From Hippopus hippopus (taxonomy: Eukaryota; Mollusca; Bivalvia; Cardiida; Cardiidae), in the NCBI GenBank assembly GCA_946811185.2, contig OX328110.1, positions 9,838,516 to 9,902,515 of the forward strand: a stretch of DNA of 64,000 nucleotides, in the 5' to 3' direction. Shown here piece after piece: positions 33,946-43,800 of the stretch (position 1 is its first letter; the number at the start of each line of letters is the position of its first letter). Made by a program: the position numbers and the translations under genes. The notes below the pieces were generated by a model that was given only the letters and a program-made list of their open reading frames with translations, was not told the DNA's origin and did not search any database.

Positions 33946-36733
33946 GGCATAAATGACCGCAAGAAGATGCAGGGAAGACAAAATACCTCCAATGACACCC
34001 TGGACGAAGTAGAAGACATTAATGTTGGTAGTAAAGGCCGTTAAAATGTATGACGACACTGTACATATACCGCCAAAAACAACCGTTGCTCGACAGGAAA
34101 ATTTCTTTAATCCTATGGTCATAATGAATAAGGCTGAAATAGAAAATAATTTCAAAATATTTCCTGTGCAAAAATTTATAATGAAGAAAGCTTAAAGGCC
34201 CAGGAGTGGCCAAAAGTAAACAATGCAGGTGTTGAAATGCATCTAAATTTAAATCACACCATTTCAAAGTATGGGCTTTATTGTGAAGATGACAATCTGT
34301 TATTGTACGGTCGGTCCAAGTGTTAGTTGCTGGCAGATAAAATAAATATTTAGTGCAAACAGTAAACAAGAGATAGAGCGACTTGGCATCTTTTAACATG
34401 GCTTTAAAATTCTTTTTTCTGCCAGCGACTAACACTTGGACCGATCTTGCAGAAATAGATTGTCATCGTTACAATAATTTCCATACTTTTGAATGTTATG
34501 AATTAAATTTAAATGCATTTAAACCCCAAAAACATTTTACTTTTGGCCGCAACTGTACCTTTAACAGCATGCTTAAGCAACAACAGACCAGTTTGCCCAG
34601 TTAAACGTTCAGTGACAATGAAAAACTCCTTTACCACGGGATACTTTTTTCAGTTCTATAATTGTTTTCAACTGGAACAAGCCTAAAATTTTATTGTCTG
34701 GTAAAGGCTAAATATTCCATAGGTAAATTAAACCTTTAACACATAATCACGAGTTTTAAAGACCCTTACGAAGGAGGCTTTTGAAAACATTATGGTAAAA
34801 GGAGAAAATGCTGGTAACCAGCATTTTCTCCTTCCCAACAATGTTTTCTACCCTTTTAGAGAAAACCCCATTATTTCAGACACATTTAATTATTCGTCTG
34901 CAAATGCTTTGAGTTTGGACAAGTCTAAAATATTGTCGTTTGGTAAAGGGTGAAACAAATGATATTCTTGTATTACGGAGATGCATGAAAACAGTCCACT
35001 GCAACTTAAACGGATAACACGTCTATATTTTCAAGACAGAATCAAGTGAGTTTGGTTGTATTGGAGTTTAACGCCGTTTTAACAGCTCAGGTCATATCAC
35101 GGCAGTCAGTGCACCTATGCATGTCTTTTCTGGCTTTCTCACACCAGTACTGACACAACTTTCTTTCCAAGCCACTGGCTAATTTTCGCGCAGCATGCAT
35201 CAGAGGTAACAGGCGAAAAATCGCCTGAAAGAAAGTGAGCCTAAATCTGGAATCGAACTCGCAAACACCATGTCAGGAGTCAGATACGCTAACCACTGAG
35301 CTATCCGGACGGGCTAGAATCAGGTGAGATAAGTTAAACATAAACCATCATGTACATAGAGGCTACTTATGTTGCCCGTGTCTCTGAAATGTTTATATAT
35401 TTGAAACCAACGTTTACTTACCCGAGACACTGACGACTATATTTTGGACAAGACTCATTGTGGCTGTCTCAGTTGCACTTGAATTGAACCGTTTTTGATA
35501 CTCCAAGAAAAATACGCCAAACGATCTCATTGCACCTCCAAATATGAATATGTCAAATACACAGCCTGAAAACGTTAGAGAAAATTCTTAGTTACAGTTA
35601 AACTCCTACGAGGTTTAAGGCAATATGTAGTTCGTAGACATTATAGATCAGAGACCGTATTTATCAAATATTCTTTATAACATTCTTTGTCTAATTAAGA
35701 ATATTAAAAATTCCAAAGTAACATTGTGTTACTTTCTTACTGTAGAAAATGACTTAATTGCAATTTAGAATGGTCGCTGGATGCAAACCGTCCGCTATTT
35801 ATATACGATCTCCTAAAACCAAAAGAAGCCTCCGTACAGGGATATTTCGACCTCTCTTTTCCGAAATATACAGTCAAGCTGCTCGGTTCGACATATTTTG
35901 TAACAGGGCACGATCAGTCGTTCACTTAAACCGTTGTCTAAAAGAACGATTATACCGCCGACAAATACTCAGCTACGTATGTATTTATTATGTGTTTAAT
36001 GGAAGGAAATTTTGTGCCAAAAAGGTAAACATTTTTAAAGATGAGATTGGTGCATGCTACCATTTTCCGGAAAAGGCAAGTTAAAATAAGGTTTTTAACG
36101 TCATGTTAGGCCTTACGACATACTACTTGAAATATACTTTTTATAAATCAATACCATGAAAGCATTTTCATAATAGATAAAAGATATTTCTAGTCTAAAT
36201 TAAGTAACAAAATACCAAATCTGACATCATTGGTAAATTATATATTGAAGAATTTTTGAATTGAATTTTATTTGAATCATGATCTTTCAGAAGGAGGCGG
36301 AACTGACATGAATCGATACTTTTTGCTAATTGTAAATTTTCTGCTAGGCAAAAGACCATATTGTCTCCAGATCCGGTTGAATTTTAGACTAAATGTATTT
36401 TATTAGTCCATTGTTAATGTGATGACTTCTTTGGTATCATGCATCACGGTGACGTATTAAGCCCCTTCTGGCCAGAGCACGGCCTATACGTTGAATATAT
36501 GCTGTTTTAGCCACGAACATTGATGAAGACGAGATTTTTGTCGTAAGGTATAATATCTTACCCGCTAGAATAACCCATGCCCATCCTCTGTCGGTCGGTA
36601 ACGTACGTGTGTTGTTTTCCTGTGTAGCCCTCGATTCACCGTCAGGGTTTAGAGGCTCTCTTTCTGCACCATTGTCTTGATCTCCGTCCATTCCTTCTGT
36701 ACTGTTTTCATCTTCCTGTCTGTGTTCCTTCAT
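28580..36733 (-). CDS. Monocarboxylate-transporter-like protein A (SLC16/MFS)
   Basis: Exons on the minus strand: 36562-36733, 35422-35565, 33987-34133, 32428-33549, 29972-30109, 28580-28731. Phases close to give 624 aa. The product belongs to the MCT (SLC16) group of the major facilitator superfamily, 12-TM plasma-membrane carriers for lactate, pyruvate or other small acids, aromatic amino acids or hormones. Seen: DRGWAWVILAG at the start of TM1 (MCT signature), FGVFFLEY, GLANSIFTSGASVGGL in TM5, a long polar central loop rich in Ser/Lys, then DFVSR in TM8 with the Asp and Arg that matter for transport in MCT1, and a charged tail. The start Met is the first in frame before a 48-residue acidic leader. 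It is the tandem paralogue of gene B. The substrate cannot be told. Confidence 0.9.
28766..28962. mobile_element. MITE family B
   Basis: Well kept; runs straight into a family D MITE. Confidence 0.75.
28968..29108. mobile_element. MITE family D
   Basis: Outer ends lost, centre intact; adjoins a family B copy. Confidence 0.6.
29285..29525 (-). mobile_element. MITE family A, reverse
   Basis: AT-rich half lies left and the GC palindrome right, so orientation is reversed. Confidence 0.65.
29551..29942 (+). mobile_element. Two MITE family A copies side by side
   Basis: A shortened copy (29551-29712) and a fuller one (29713-29942) adjoin next to transporter A exon 5. The second lacks the GC palindrome. 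Confidence 0.6.
29972..30109 (-). CDS. Transporter A exon 5
   Basis: GTTGCAG acceptor, GTAGTA donor. Encodes GLCCGQYLSSYAVILSD and FKQSLGFSTLTHGISI (TM10-TM11). In gene B the first half of this segment is part of exon 4. Confidence 0.9.
30343..30495. mobile_element. MITE family D, right arm short
   Basis: GGGTACGTATTTACCAACCA to TAGTGAATACGGACC; the inverted centre is lost. Confidence 0.6.
30496..31520. other. Transporter A intron 4, no gene seen
   Basis: AT-rich; one core remnant of MITE family B near 31100. Nothing coding recognised outside the candidate cassette exon. Confidence 0.5.
31521..31733 (-). other. Candidate cassette exon in transporter A intron 4
   Basis: A 213-bp open stretch on the minus strand between exons 4 and 5, with a GTAAGA donor in phase 1 and a weak phase-1 acceptor (CAGTCTAG). 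It reads WRQGYFIPFVYSKYNL, then SWVENEEYLVFLSASLSVCL, ending in a hydrophobic segment. Skipping it joins exons 4 and 5 in frame and matches gene B, so it is not needed for the basic protein. It could be an alternative exon, a decayed exon or chance. Confidence 0.3.
32428..33549 (-). CDS. Transporter A exon 4 (large)
   Basis: Carries TM4-TM10 with the central loop: YFVKHKGLANSIF, GGLVFAPIVIKLFEEYG, a loop of roughly 170 residues, then TM7-TM10 including DFVSRISMGVVADR. Donor GTGAGT, phase 1, placed 25 residues earlier in the protein than the corresponding gene B boundary. Confidence 0.93.
33602..33660 (+). repeat. (GA)n microsatellite
   Basis: Close to 28 GA units about 50 bp from the transporter A exon 4 acceptor; on the transcribed strand it is a long CT tract. 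Confidence 0.95.
33903..33945 (+). repeat. (ACAG)n microsatellite
   Basis: About 10 units near the transporter A exon 3 donor. Confidence 0.95.
33987..34133 (-). CDS. Transporter A exon 3
   Basis: TM3-TM4 hairpin, FIMTIGLKKFSCRATVVFGG through VFYFVQGVIGG. Donor GTATTT. A (ACAG)n tract follows in the intron. Confidence 0.88.
34196..34560. mobile_element. TTAA-flanked MITE, 365 bp
   Basis: TTAA at 34192-34195 and 34561-34564. Ends AGGCCCAGGAGTGGCCAAAA and its imperfect inverse. A second inverted pair (AGTGTTAGT...CTGGCAG) lies near the centre. Different in sequence from the other two TTAA elements. Confidence 0.75.
34760..34950. mobile_element. MITE family C, best copy
   Basis: A short perfect palindrome GGAGAAAATGCTGGTAACCA facing its complement, then CCCAACAATGTTTTCTACCC and GTCTGCAAATGCTTTGA. 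Other copies: 8200-8370, 9718-9895, 15480-15575, 18840-18960, 28305-28490, 42440-42560, 43738-43870; smaller scraps occur near 13730, 14060, 20460 and 49045. Confidence 0.7.
35055..35316 (-). mobile_element. tRNA-derived SINE, family 1
   Basis: Head on the minus strand reads TAGCTCAGTGGTTAGC and GAGTTCGATTCC; body and tail as in the copy at 8757. Confidence 0.75.
35422..35565 (-). CDS. Transporter A exon 2
   Basis: TTTTCAG acceptor, GTAAGT donor; phase 1 both sides. Encodes CVFDIFIFGGAMRSFGVFF and NSSATETATMSLVQ (TM1-TM2). Exactly 144 bp, as in gene B exon 2. Confidence 0.9.
35652..35788. mobile_element. MITE family D, centre deleted
   Basis: GACCGTATTTATCAAATATT at left, AGAATGGTCGCTGG at right. 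Confidence 0.5.
36290..36485 (+). mobile_element. MITE family A, left end lost
   Basis: Retains the AT-rich half and the right arm TTAAGCCCCTTCTGGCCAG. Confidence 0.6.
36562..36733 (-). CDS. Transporter A exon 1
   Basis: Start codon 36731-36733. Acidic cytosolic leader, then DRGWAWVILAG. Donor GTAAGA, phase 1. A 5'-truncated family A MITE lies just inside the intron. Confidence 0.9.
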
Positions 36734-37357
36734 ACTTTTAATATGAGCAACTTTCGTTCATTAATATGGTTTCTTGTCTGATCTGACGTAAAGTTGAAAG
36801 ATATTTAAGGTATCGCAATTTTGATCGTATACATCATTTTCAGCATTCGCGCATTACTATTATATAACATATTTGTTGTAACAAGTAAATGTATTGTTAT
36901 TGGTCTTTAATGTTTCTCAGTTTACCCATAGTTTGAGGTAATAATTGTACTAAATTTTCGACGGCAGACTGCTTGCTTGAATGTTAGATACATCGTTCCA
37001 AACACTTATAGAAGGAATATAAATGTATCATTATGCTTTTCGGGCGCTGTGATCAAATCATGGTGACGTTTTTACTAAGCATCCTTATTTAAATACAAGC
37101 CCTCTACACCTGAAATAATGGTAAGAACGATTGGTAAATAATGTCCTTAGAGTCGTATTCAATTCCAAACATTGTTCTAAATCTGAATTAATTTCCCAGC
37201 CATTTGGTTGACATGTTCTGGAAAAGATGGCTGCTTACAAACAGTTGCTACTTCATTTTCTTTACAGTTTAAAACTTAAAAAAGATAGTTCAATTACCTT
37301 ATATCCGAATATTTCTCCTGCGTCTTACGTACATCTATAAAAACTAAGTGGCATCTT
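36734..37357. other. Region upstream of transporter A
   Basis: Would hold the promoter and any 5' UTR exon of transporter A. No TATA box in a convincing place, no MITE. Confidence 0.4.
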
Positions 37358-37567
37358 TAACCCTTATCCTGCTAAATAAGTGAAATGAAATTTTGAGCCG
37401 ATAGTAAAAACCCAAATGTTGCTATTTCAGAGATATATCTTGGGGGACAATATGGGCTTATCGGACAGTGTGGATCACAGATCAGACTGCACGGTCTGAG
37501 CAGTCTGATCTTGATCTATACTGTCCGCAAAAGGTCAGTGAGTCCCGCTTAGCAGCATAAAGGTTAA
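37358..37567. mobile_element. MITE family B
   Basis: Ends TAACCCTTATCCTGC and GCAGCATAAAGGTTA; core palindrome nearly perfect. Confidence 0.8.
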
Positions 37568-37954
37568 AAACAGTATTGTATTGTTACTTGTTAAATGTAT
37601 TACCGGTTTTATAATCCACTTGTTTTGCGAAAACGTGGCTCAATGTATTATGATATCATAATTGGTGCAAGATCATTAGTCCTTAATCTTGACCGACATT
37701 GCTAGATAAATAGTTTAGTTATCAAGTAACCGGTACGCTATAATCCGCACGTTATCATTTTCTCTTTGCCAACACTGGACTGTGAGAAACCCAAGCTGTC
37801 TCATTGTAAATATCCACTAAAACTAAAGTTATTTCTGTGGAATACAGGGACATTAAAGCAAACTGTTCAGAAAGCATATTCAATTGCGTTATTATTTTCA
37901 AGAACTGTGTAAATGTCAAAGTAACGTAATTTATGATTTACAAAACCAAAGTCG

Positions 37955-38130
37955 TGTCCGAGGTTGTGTGTGGTGTCCGTGGTTGTGGGGTAGAGAGCGT
38001 CCGCCTCGTTACCATAAGGTCCCGAGTTCGATACCCGGGAGCGGGTGTCAACTTTGGGATTTTTCATTGGCCCACACATTCGGCGCGAGTACTGGTAAAG
38101 TTCCCAGCAAGCAGAATCGAGAAAGATTAG
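37955..38130 (+). mobile_element. tRNA-derived SINE, family 2
   Basis: Head GTGGGGTAGAGAGCGTCCGC and B box GAGTTCGATACCC, then TTTTTCATTGGCCCACACAT and TCGGCGCGAGTACTGGTAAA. Confidence 0.7.
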
Positions 38131-38197
38131 TATAAGTTGTAAGAACTTGTTTCTCAATCGATGTAAAATAAATATGTTTAAACTAAAATAAAACCAA

Positions 38198-38423
38198 ATG
38201 AGCCATGCTCTCTGAAAAGAGGGATTAATGCATCTGCAAAAAGTATCGTACCATATCAGCCCTCGCAGTCCGCGCAGTTTTGTGCATAAAAATACTACTA
38301 TACCTCAGACTTTAGCCGGTTGTTAGACAAAACTGATTTGTGGATCCATAATTATGTGATGTGTTGTTGGTACAATGTTTTACGGAGATGTATCAAAATC
38401 CCTTTTTGCCAGAGCATGGTTCA
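38198..38423 (+). mobile_element. MITE family A
   Basis: Full ends, central palindrome partly deleted. Confidence 0.7.
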
Positions 38424-38565
38424 AATGGATTAGTCAATCACGAGATTGTGTAGCTTTTTTAAATTCAAAAACAAACGGAGAACGCTAGGTAGAATGCTTT
38501 CTTTTTTAATTGACCATCATAGCTTTAAGATATTGAAAACGAAATTAAACTTTCTCAAAGTACTT

Positions 38566-38771
38566 TACCCTTGAGCTACTCAGCCCGACTTAGGCGCCTT
38601 TTCAGACAGTGTAGATTAAGCTCCGACTGTAAGGAATGCACAGTCTAATCATTATGCTTGAAACTACACCGTCCGATGTGGTGATATGTTTTCCGTCGCG
38701 AAAAAAAGCTTTTGAATTTAGATTTCAGTTCTGGACAAAAGATCATCTACTAAGTTCAGCATTTAAGGGTT
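38566..38771. mobile_element. MITE family B
   Basis: Core mutated (TTAAGCTCCGACTG), ends recognisable. Confidence 0.65.
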
Positions 38772-38815
38772 ATGAGAGCATGAGAGAAATGTAGATAACT
38801 GAATGAGCCTGAACT

Positions 38816-39002
38816 GGGTCGGTATTTACCAATCGTTCTTAGGAACATTTTTTATCTAATTATGGATTTTAAAGGTAACACAACTTCTGATTGGCTTAAC
38901 CACTTCGTTTAGCCAATCATCAGGTGTGTTACTTTCAACTTTAGAAAATTATTGAGAATAAGACAAAGAGTGTTCTTATGAATGATTGATAAGTACGGAC
39001 CC
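38816..39002. mobile_element. MITE family D
   Basis: Full copy, GGGTCGGTATTTACC to GATAAGTACGGACC. Confidence 0.75.
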
Positions 39003-39360
39003 GCGGTTGTTATTGTCACTCAAACTAAACGATTGACCTAATACTTCATGATGAAAAAGTAAACATGCATCGTATTGTCAAAAACCCGAAGGCACTCTTT
39101 ATCACTGATATGCATAGGAAAGCGTTGTTAGAACCACTTTTGTAATAAAACGGATAAATGTAATAAAAATTTCAACTTCTCTATATTCTTTTAATATTCA
39201 CCCATCAAACAAAGCGTCGTCTGTTCTATGTTTAGATGGTTATAGCGATTCACGTTACATCCGCACAAGAATGTACGAACAAGAATTTGCATTCAACCGT
39301 CTCAGAACCTTTTCCGCTTTACATTGTGCGAGGGTCATGGTAGTTGGCCCAGAATATACT

Positions 39361-39573
39361 TAGCCCTTAGGCTGCCACGCGCGACTCAAAGACCTTTGCG
39401 AGCAGTGTAGATCAAGATCAGACGGCACAAAATGTCCCGTCTGATCTTAGATCTACACTATCCATTAAGGACATAATTTTCCCAAGAAAATACCTTGTAA
39501 ATAGCAACCCTTGGGTTTTTAGTATTGCTTGAAAGTTTTAATTCACTTACTAGTATTTAGCAGCTAAAGGTTT
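39361..39573. mobile_element. MITE family B
   Basis: TAGCCCTTAGGCTGCC to CAGCTAAAGGTTT; core GATCAAGATCAGACGGCACA. Confidence 0.75.
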
Positions 39574-39764
39574 GATACCTGACGTTTTTATGAAAGGAGC
39601 CCAGTCACTGCCTACACTACAACGAAGGAATTGCAAAGGTATGGCAAAGACCAGGGGGAGATTCGATACAGCAAATAGTGAAGTAAATGAGCGGTATGAA
39701 GACGGCTCGATTATTGTCTGGGGAAAAATCAGCTGGGATAGGTGTACCATCGTCGATGACCTTA

Positions 39765-39952
39765 ACCAAACATTTTTAAGAATATTATTTGTCTCATTCT
39801 AGATTTCAAAAGTAAACCGAGTTCTGACTGGCTTAGCCAAATGGTTAAGCCAATCAGAACTTGTGTTACTTTCAAATTTATAAATCTCTTGAGAATAAGA
39901 CTAAGAATGTTCTTAAGGACGGTAGGTAAATATAAATACTGACCCTGGATAC
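39765..39952. mobile_element. MITE family D
   Basis: Centre GACTGGCTTAGCCAAATGG and its complement; ends moderately decayed. Confidence 0.65.
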
Positions 39953-40689
39953 CGATGTGAGATTGTATACTGATCTAGTAGTGAGTGGCGGGTTTATTCT
40001 AATTGACGATAATGCCTGTCTCTGTCCTGTCCCTGTTGTGAAAGAAAACCTGCAAACATAGGCTAATGCCCGTCTGCACTTCCTGATCCCGTCGAACACA
40101 CTTAGCTTGAGTCACAGGTTTGAATTTACGGTCATCAGTTTCAACCAAGAAGTTTTCAGGATCTTTGTGCTATGATCGTCCAGGAGTGGGACAACAATCC
40201 CTAAAGAATAATTGATAAACTGATGGGGTATAGGGAGCATGGGGTGACAATGTCTAGAGCTGCATCATTAAAAGCAACGGGTTCGATTCTTGGAGTTCAT
40301 CTCTAGCTTTATTGGCAAATTCAGAAAAAGTACACTTTTTATCAAAGAAGTCGATTTCAAATGGTCACCCTTCTCCAATTGTTCAGTTACATTCTACCAT
40401 TTTATTATCTTATGTCAACTGGTCGGAGATCGAACCAACAACCTCCCGCTTTGGATATGGAAATTCCGAGCATTGCCTGTGATTGTAAATGTTTAAGAGT
40501 CAACAACCTGGCTGATGATACTAACAATGGAGAATAACCAACATTTTATCCAAAACATGATCACTTTTAACAAACATCAAACTTTAATTTCTTTATTTAA
40601 AACAGAATCATTCAACATGCTAGTAGAACAAAACAACGATGACAGCAATCCAAAAAACCCACGGTTTGAGGTTCCAGCCTCATTCAGTG

Positions 40690-40829
40690 TCACGTGACTG
40701 CGGTCTTTTTTTTATTAAAACGTTTGGTAAAGGCTGGCAGAAACCATATCATGACCGCACCAATCAGTAACAGTACACCAATGAAACTGTAGGAAGCACA
40801 CCATCGGCCGGTTACGTCTCTTAAAACGC
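40690..40829 (-). CDS. Transporter B exon 6 (terminal)
   Basis: TTTTTTAG acceptor. Encodes GVLRDVTGRWCASYSFIGVL, TM12 and FNKKKTAVT, stop 40690-40692. Confidence 0.88.
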
Positions 40830-43800
40830 CTAAAAAAGATCAGATACTGACATACAAATACAGCAAGCATTGAATGAGTCTTCAGATACCCTTTCAACTC
40901 TAAATTTCAAAGTAACACAGATCTTGATTGGCTAAAGCAAAATATGATGATTTAGCCAATCAGAAATTGCGTTACTGTCTAAATTCAGATTAAGGCTGAG
41001 GAATCAGTGTAGAACGATTGTTGAGAACAGACCGTAGCATCCTTGTGAGTGAATATCAAATTCAGTAAGCAGACTCGTGTAGTCTGAGCTCGGGGTTCTC
41101 TGTTCAATACTCAATTATTCGGCGTAGCTGGCTTTTGACCTACTTTTTGGCGCTGATAACAAAATTAATGAATAAATAAACATTTGTTATTGGTAAAAAA
41201 TGTAGACATCTTTATTCTAAGGGCCACTGTGGTAAAAAAAAATAGACATATTTATTCAAAGGGCCCCTTCCTATCATTTTGCTGGCAAATTTACGCCGTC
41301 TTTTTAAAAATATTTCTTATCATTGTATCATTTCTTATTTTAATACTGATGTAAAACTGACAGATAGCTGCTCCCCTTTTTTTACGTTGTCTCAGAGACA
41401 TAAATGTAAAATTGAACGACCAGGTCAGCCTGCCCAGTCCGCGCAGGCTGACCTAGGTCGAAACCTTTTAGCTATTGGTAAATTCCTACCCTGTCCAAGG
41501 ACCATTCTACCTTATAATTTAGTCGGTTGTTGGACAAAATGGATTTAGTGGATCACAAATAACATGATGAATTACTTGTATAACACATGACGGAGATGAT
41601 GCCAACTGTTTCTGTCAACACGGAGATTTGGGGTCACGATGTTTTCATTTCCTTCAAATCTATAGCCTTCAGACTGCCCCCCCCCCCCCCCCCCCCCCGC
41701 CTTCGAAACGTGATCCCCGATTATCACCCGTGTTTTGAGTTGATTCTTTTTATGCAAGACGCTACAGAGCCTTGGCATAATACTAGCGAAACCCATACAC
41801 AAACGAATGAGTAGGCTGTCGCCGTAATATGACTGCAGTAATATACTTTTTCGTTATAAGAGATTTGTCATATATTAATAAGATGACTAAAGTACTTAGA
41901 TCAGAAAAGACGGAACAATAAACGATGGTTACCTGTTATTGGCACTATTATTCCGATAGAACCACCTTGTACTAAGCAGGTAAATCCAAGGGCAGCCTGA
42001 AAGAACACACATTTTCAATTTATAACTTAAGTGTTGACCAGATGACAAAAATTTCAGATGCAATAGAAAGCATAGCAGACGACAAATTAAAAGTGATTCA
42101 TATTGTGTAGTTTGTCTTGAAATCGAGGGCAGCCTGAAAGAATACACCTTTTCAATTATTTTTCGCCTCTCACCTCTGATGCATGTGAGAAAAGTAATCA
42201 GTGGCTGTGGAAAGAAAGTTGTGTCAGTACTGGTGTGAAAAAGCCAGGAAACACATGGGTGCGTCACTGACCGCCATGATATGACCTAAGCTGTTAAATT
42301 GACGTTAAACTCCAATACAAACCAAACCAAACCTTTTCAATTTATACATGGACGTTTACTAGATCTCAGAATTTCAGACGCATCAAAACTGAAAGCGTTT
42401 ACACATCCGACAAATTAAAATTAATTCAAATTATATTGTTTGTCTTGAAACCGGGGAAAAACATTCTTGGAATAAAGGAGAAATCTTATAACCAGCTGTT
42501 TTCCTTTTCACAGTGTTTTAAAAGCTTTCTTCCACAGGTTAGCAAAAACACGGGACTGTTTGGTAAAGAATTGATTATAAGCCTAATTTAGATATTAGAA
42601 TGTAACTTTTAGGCCATTCAAACATCTTAAGAATGTTCTATTTGGCAGATTGTTTCACAAAACTGTGCATTGTATCCTAGAAGTAGTAGCGACATCTGTC
42701 AAAAACTATGAGCCATGCTCTGTAAAAGGGGGCTAATGTATCTGCTAAAAGTATAGATTATGTCAGCCTGCCAAGCTCGCGCAGGCTGACATGGGTCGAA
42801 ACTTTTTGCTATTGGTAAATTTCCTGGTCTACCTCAGGACTGGTCTACCTTATGATTCTCTCGGTTTTTCGATAAAATGGATATTACTGATGCATAATTA
42901 TATAATGACTTACTGACATCATGCCTCACGGAGATGCATTAAGTCCCCTTTTGCCAGAGCATGGCTCATATGGCTTGCAACACGTGAAAAGGGGCATTCG
43001 GACATTTGCGTAATGTGTCGTCTCGGATCAGCCTGCGCAGTCCGCGCAGGCTAATCCGAGACGGCACTTTACGACTACATTAGATTTTGTGCTACAGTAG
43101 ACTTGTGCAAAACAGAAAAATTACATAAAAATGGAAAGTGTCGTTTCGGATTAGCCTGCGCGGAGTGCGCAGGCTTATCCGAGAAGACACTTTACGCAAA
43201 TGTCCGAATGCCCCTTTTTGCGTGTTGCAAGCCAATTATAGATGTAGAGGAGGAAACCAGATGAATATTTTCTTTTTAACGCTGTAAATGGTAAACAGTA
43301 AGCTATTGAACAAAGTCTAAGAAAACTAGAAAAAAAGGTTTGTGTTCGTGAAGTCAAAGAATCTTTCACTTATATACATCCACGGCAACGGTGCTTTAAC
43401 CTTTAATAACGGTTCTACACAATTCTGTTATTGGGTCATGCTCTGTGAAAAACAGTTGTTTTAATGTATCAGCAAAATGTATTGACTCATATTAGGCTGC
43501 GCAGGCCGCAGGCTTACCTTGCTATTGGTAGTTTTTCTGAATGTCAAAGACCATTTTACCTAATGACTTAAAGCTCTGGGTTCTAGATAAAATGGGTCGT
43601 CATAATGCGACAAAGTGCCTGGTATACCCACTTTTCCTAGGGCGCCACAAAAGTTTTGTTGGTAAACCTTCCTAATTTGAAATATCTGCAGACAGCAAGT
43701 GCAAAATTGGTTTACATGTATATGAGCTTAAATTATATGACAGGGTAGAAAACATTGTGGGAAAAGGAAAAATGCTGGTTGGCAGCATTTTCTCCTTTCT

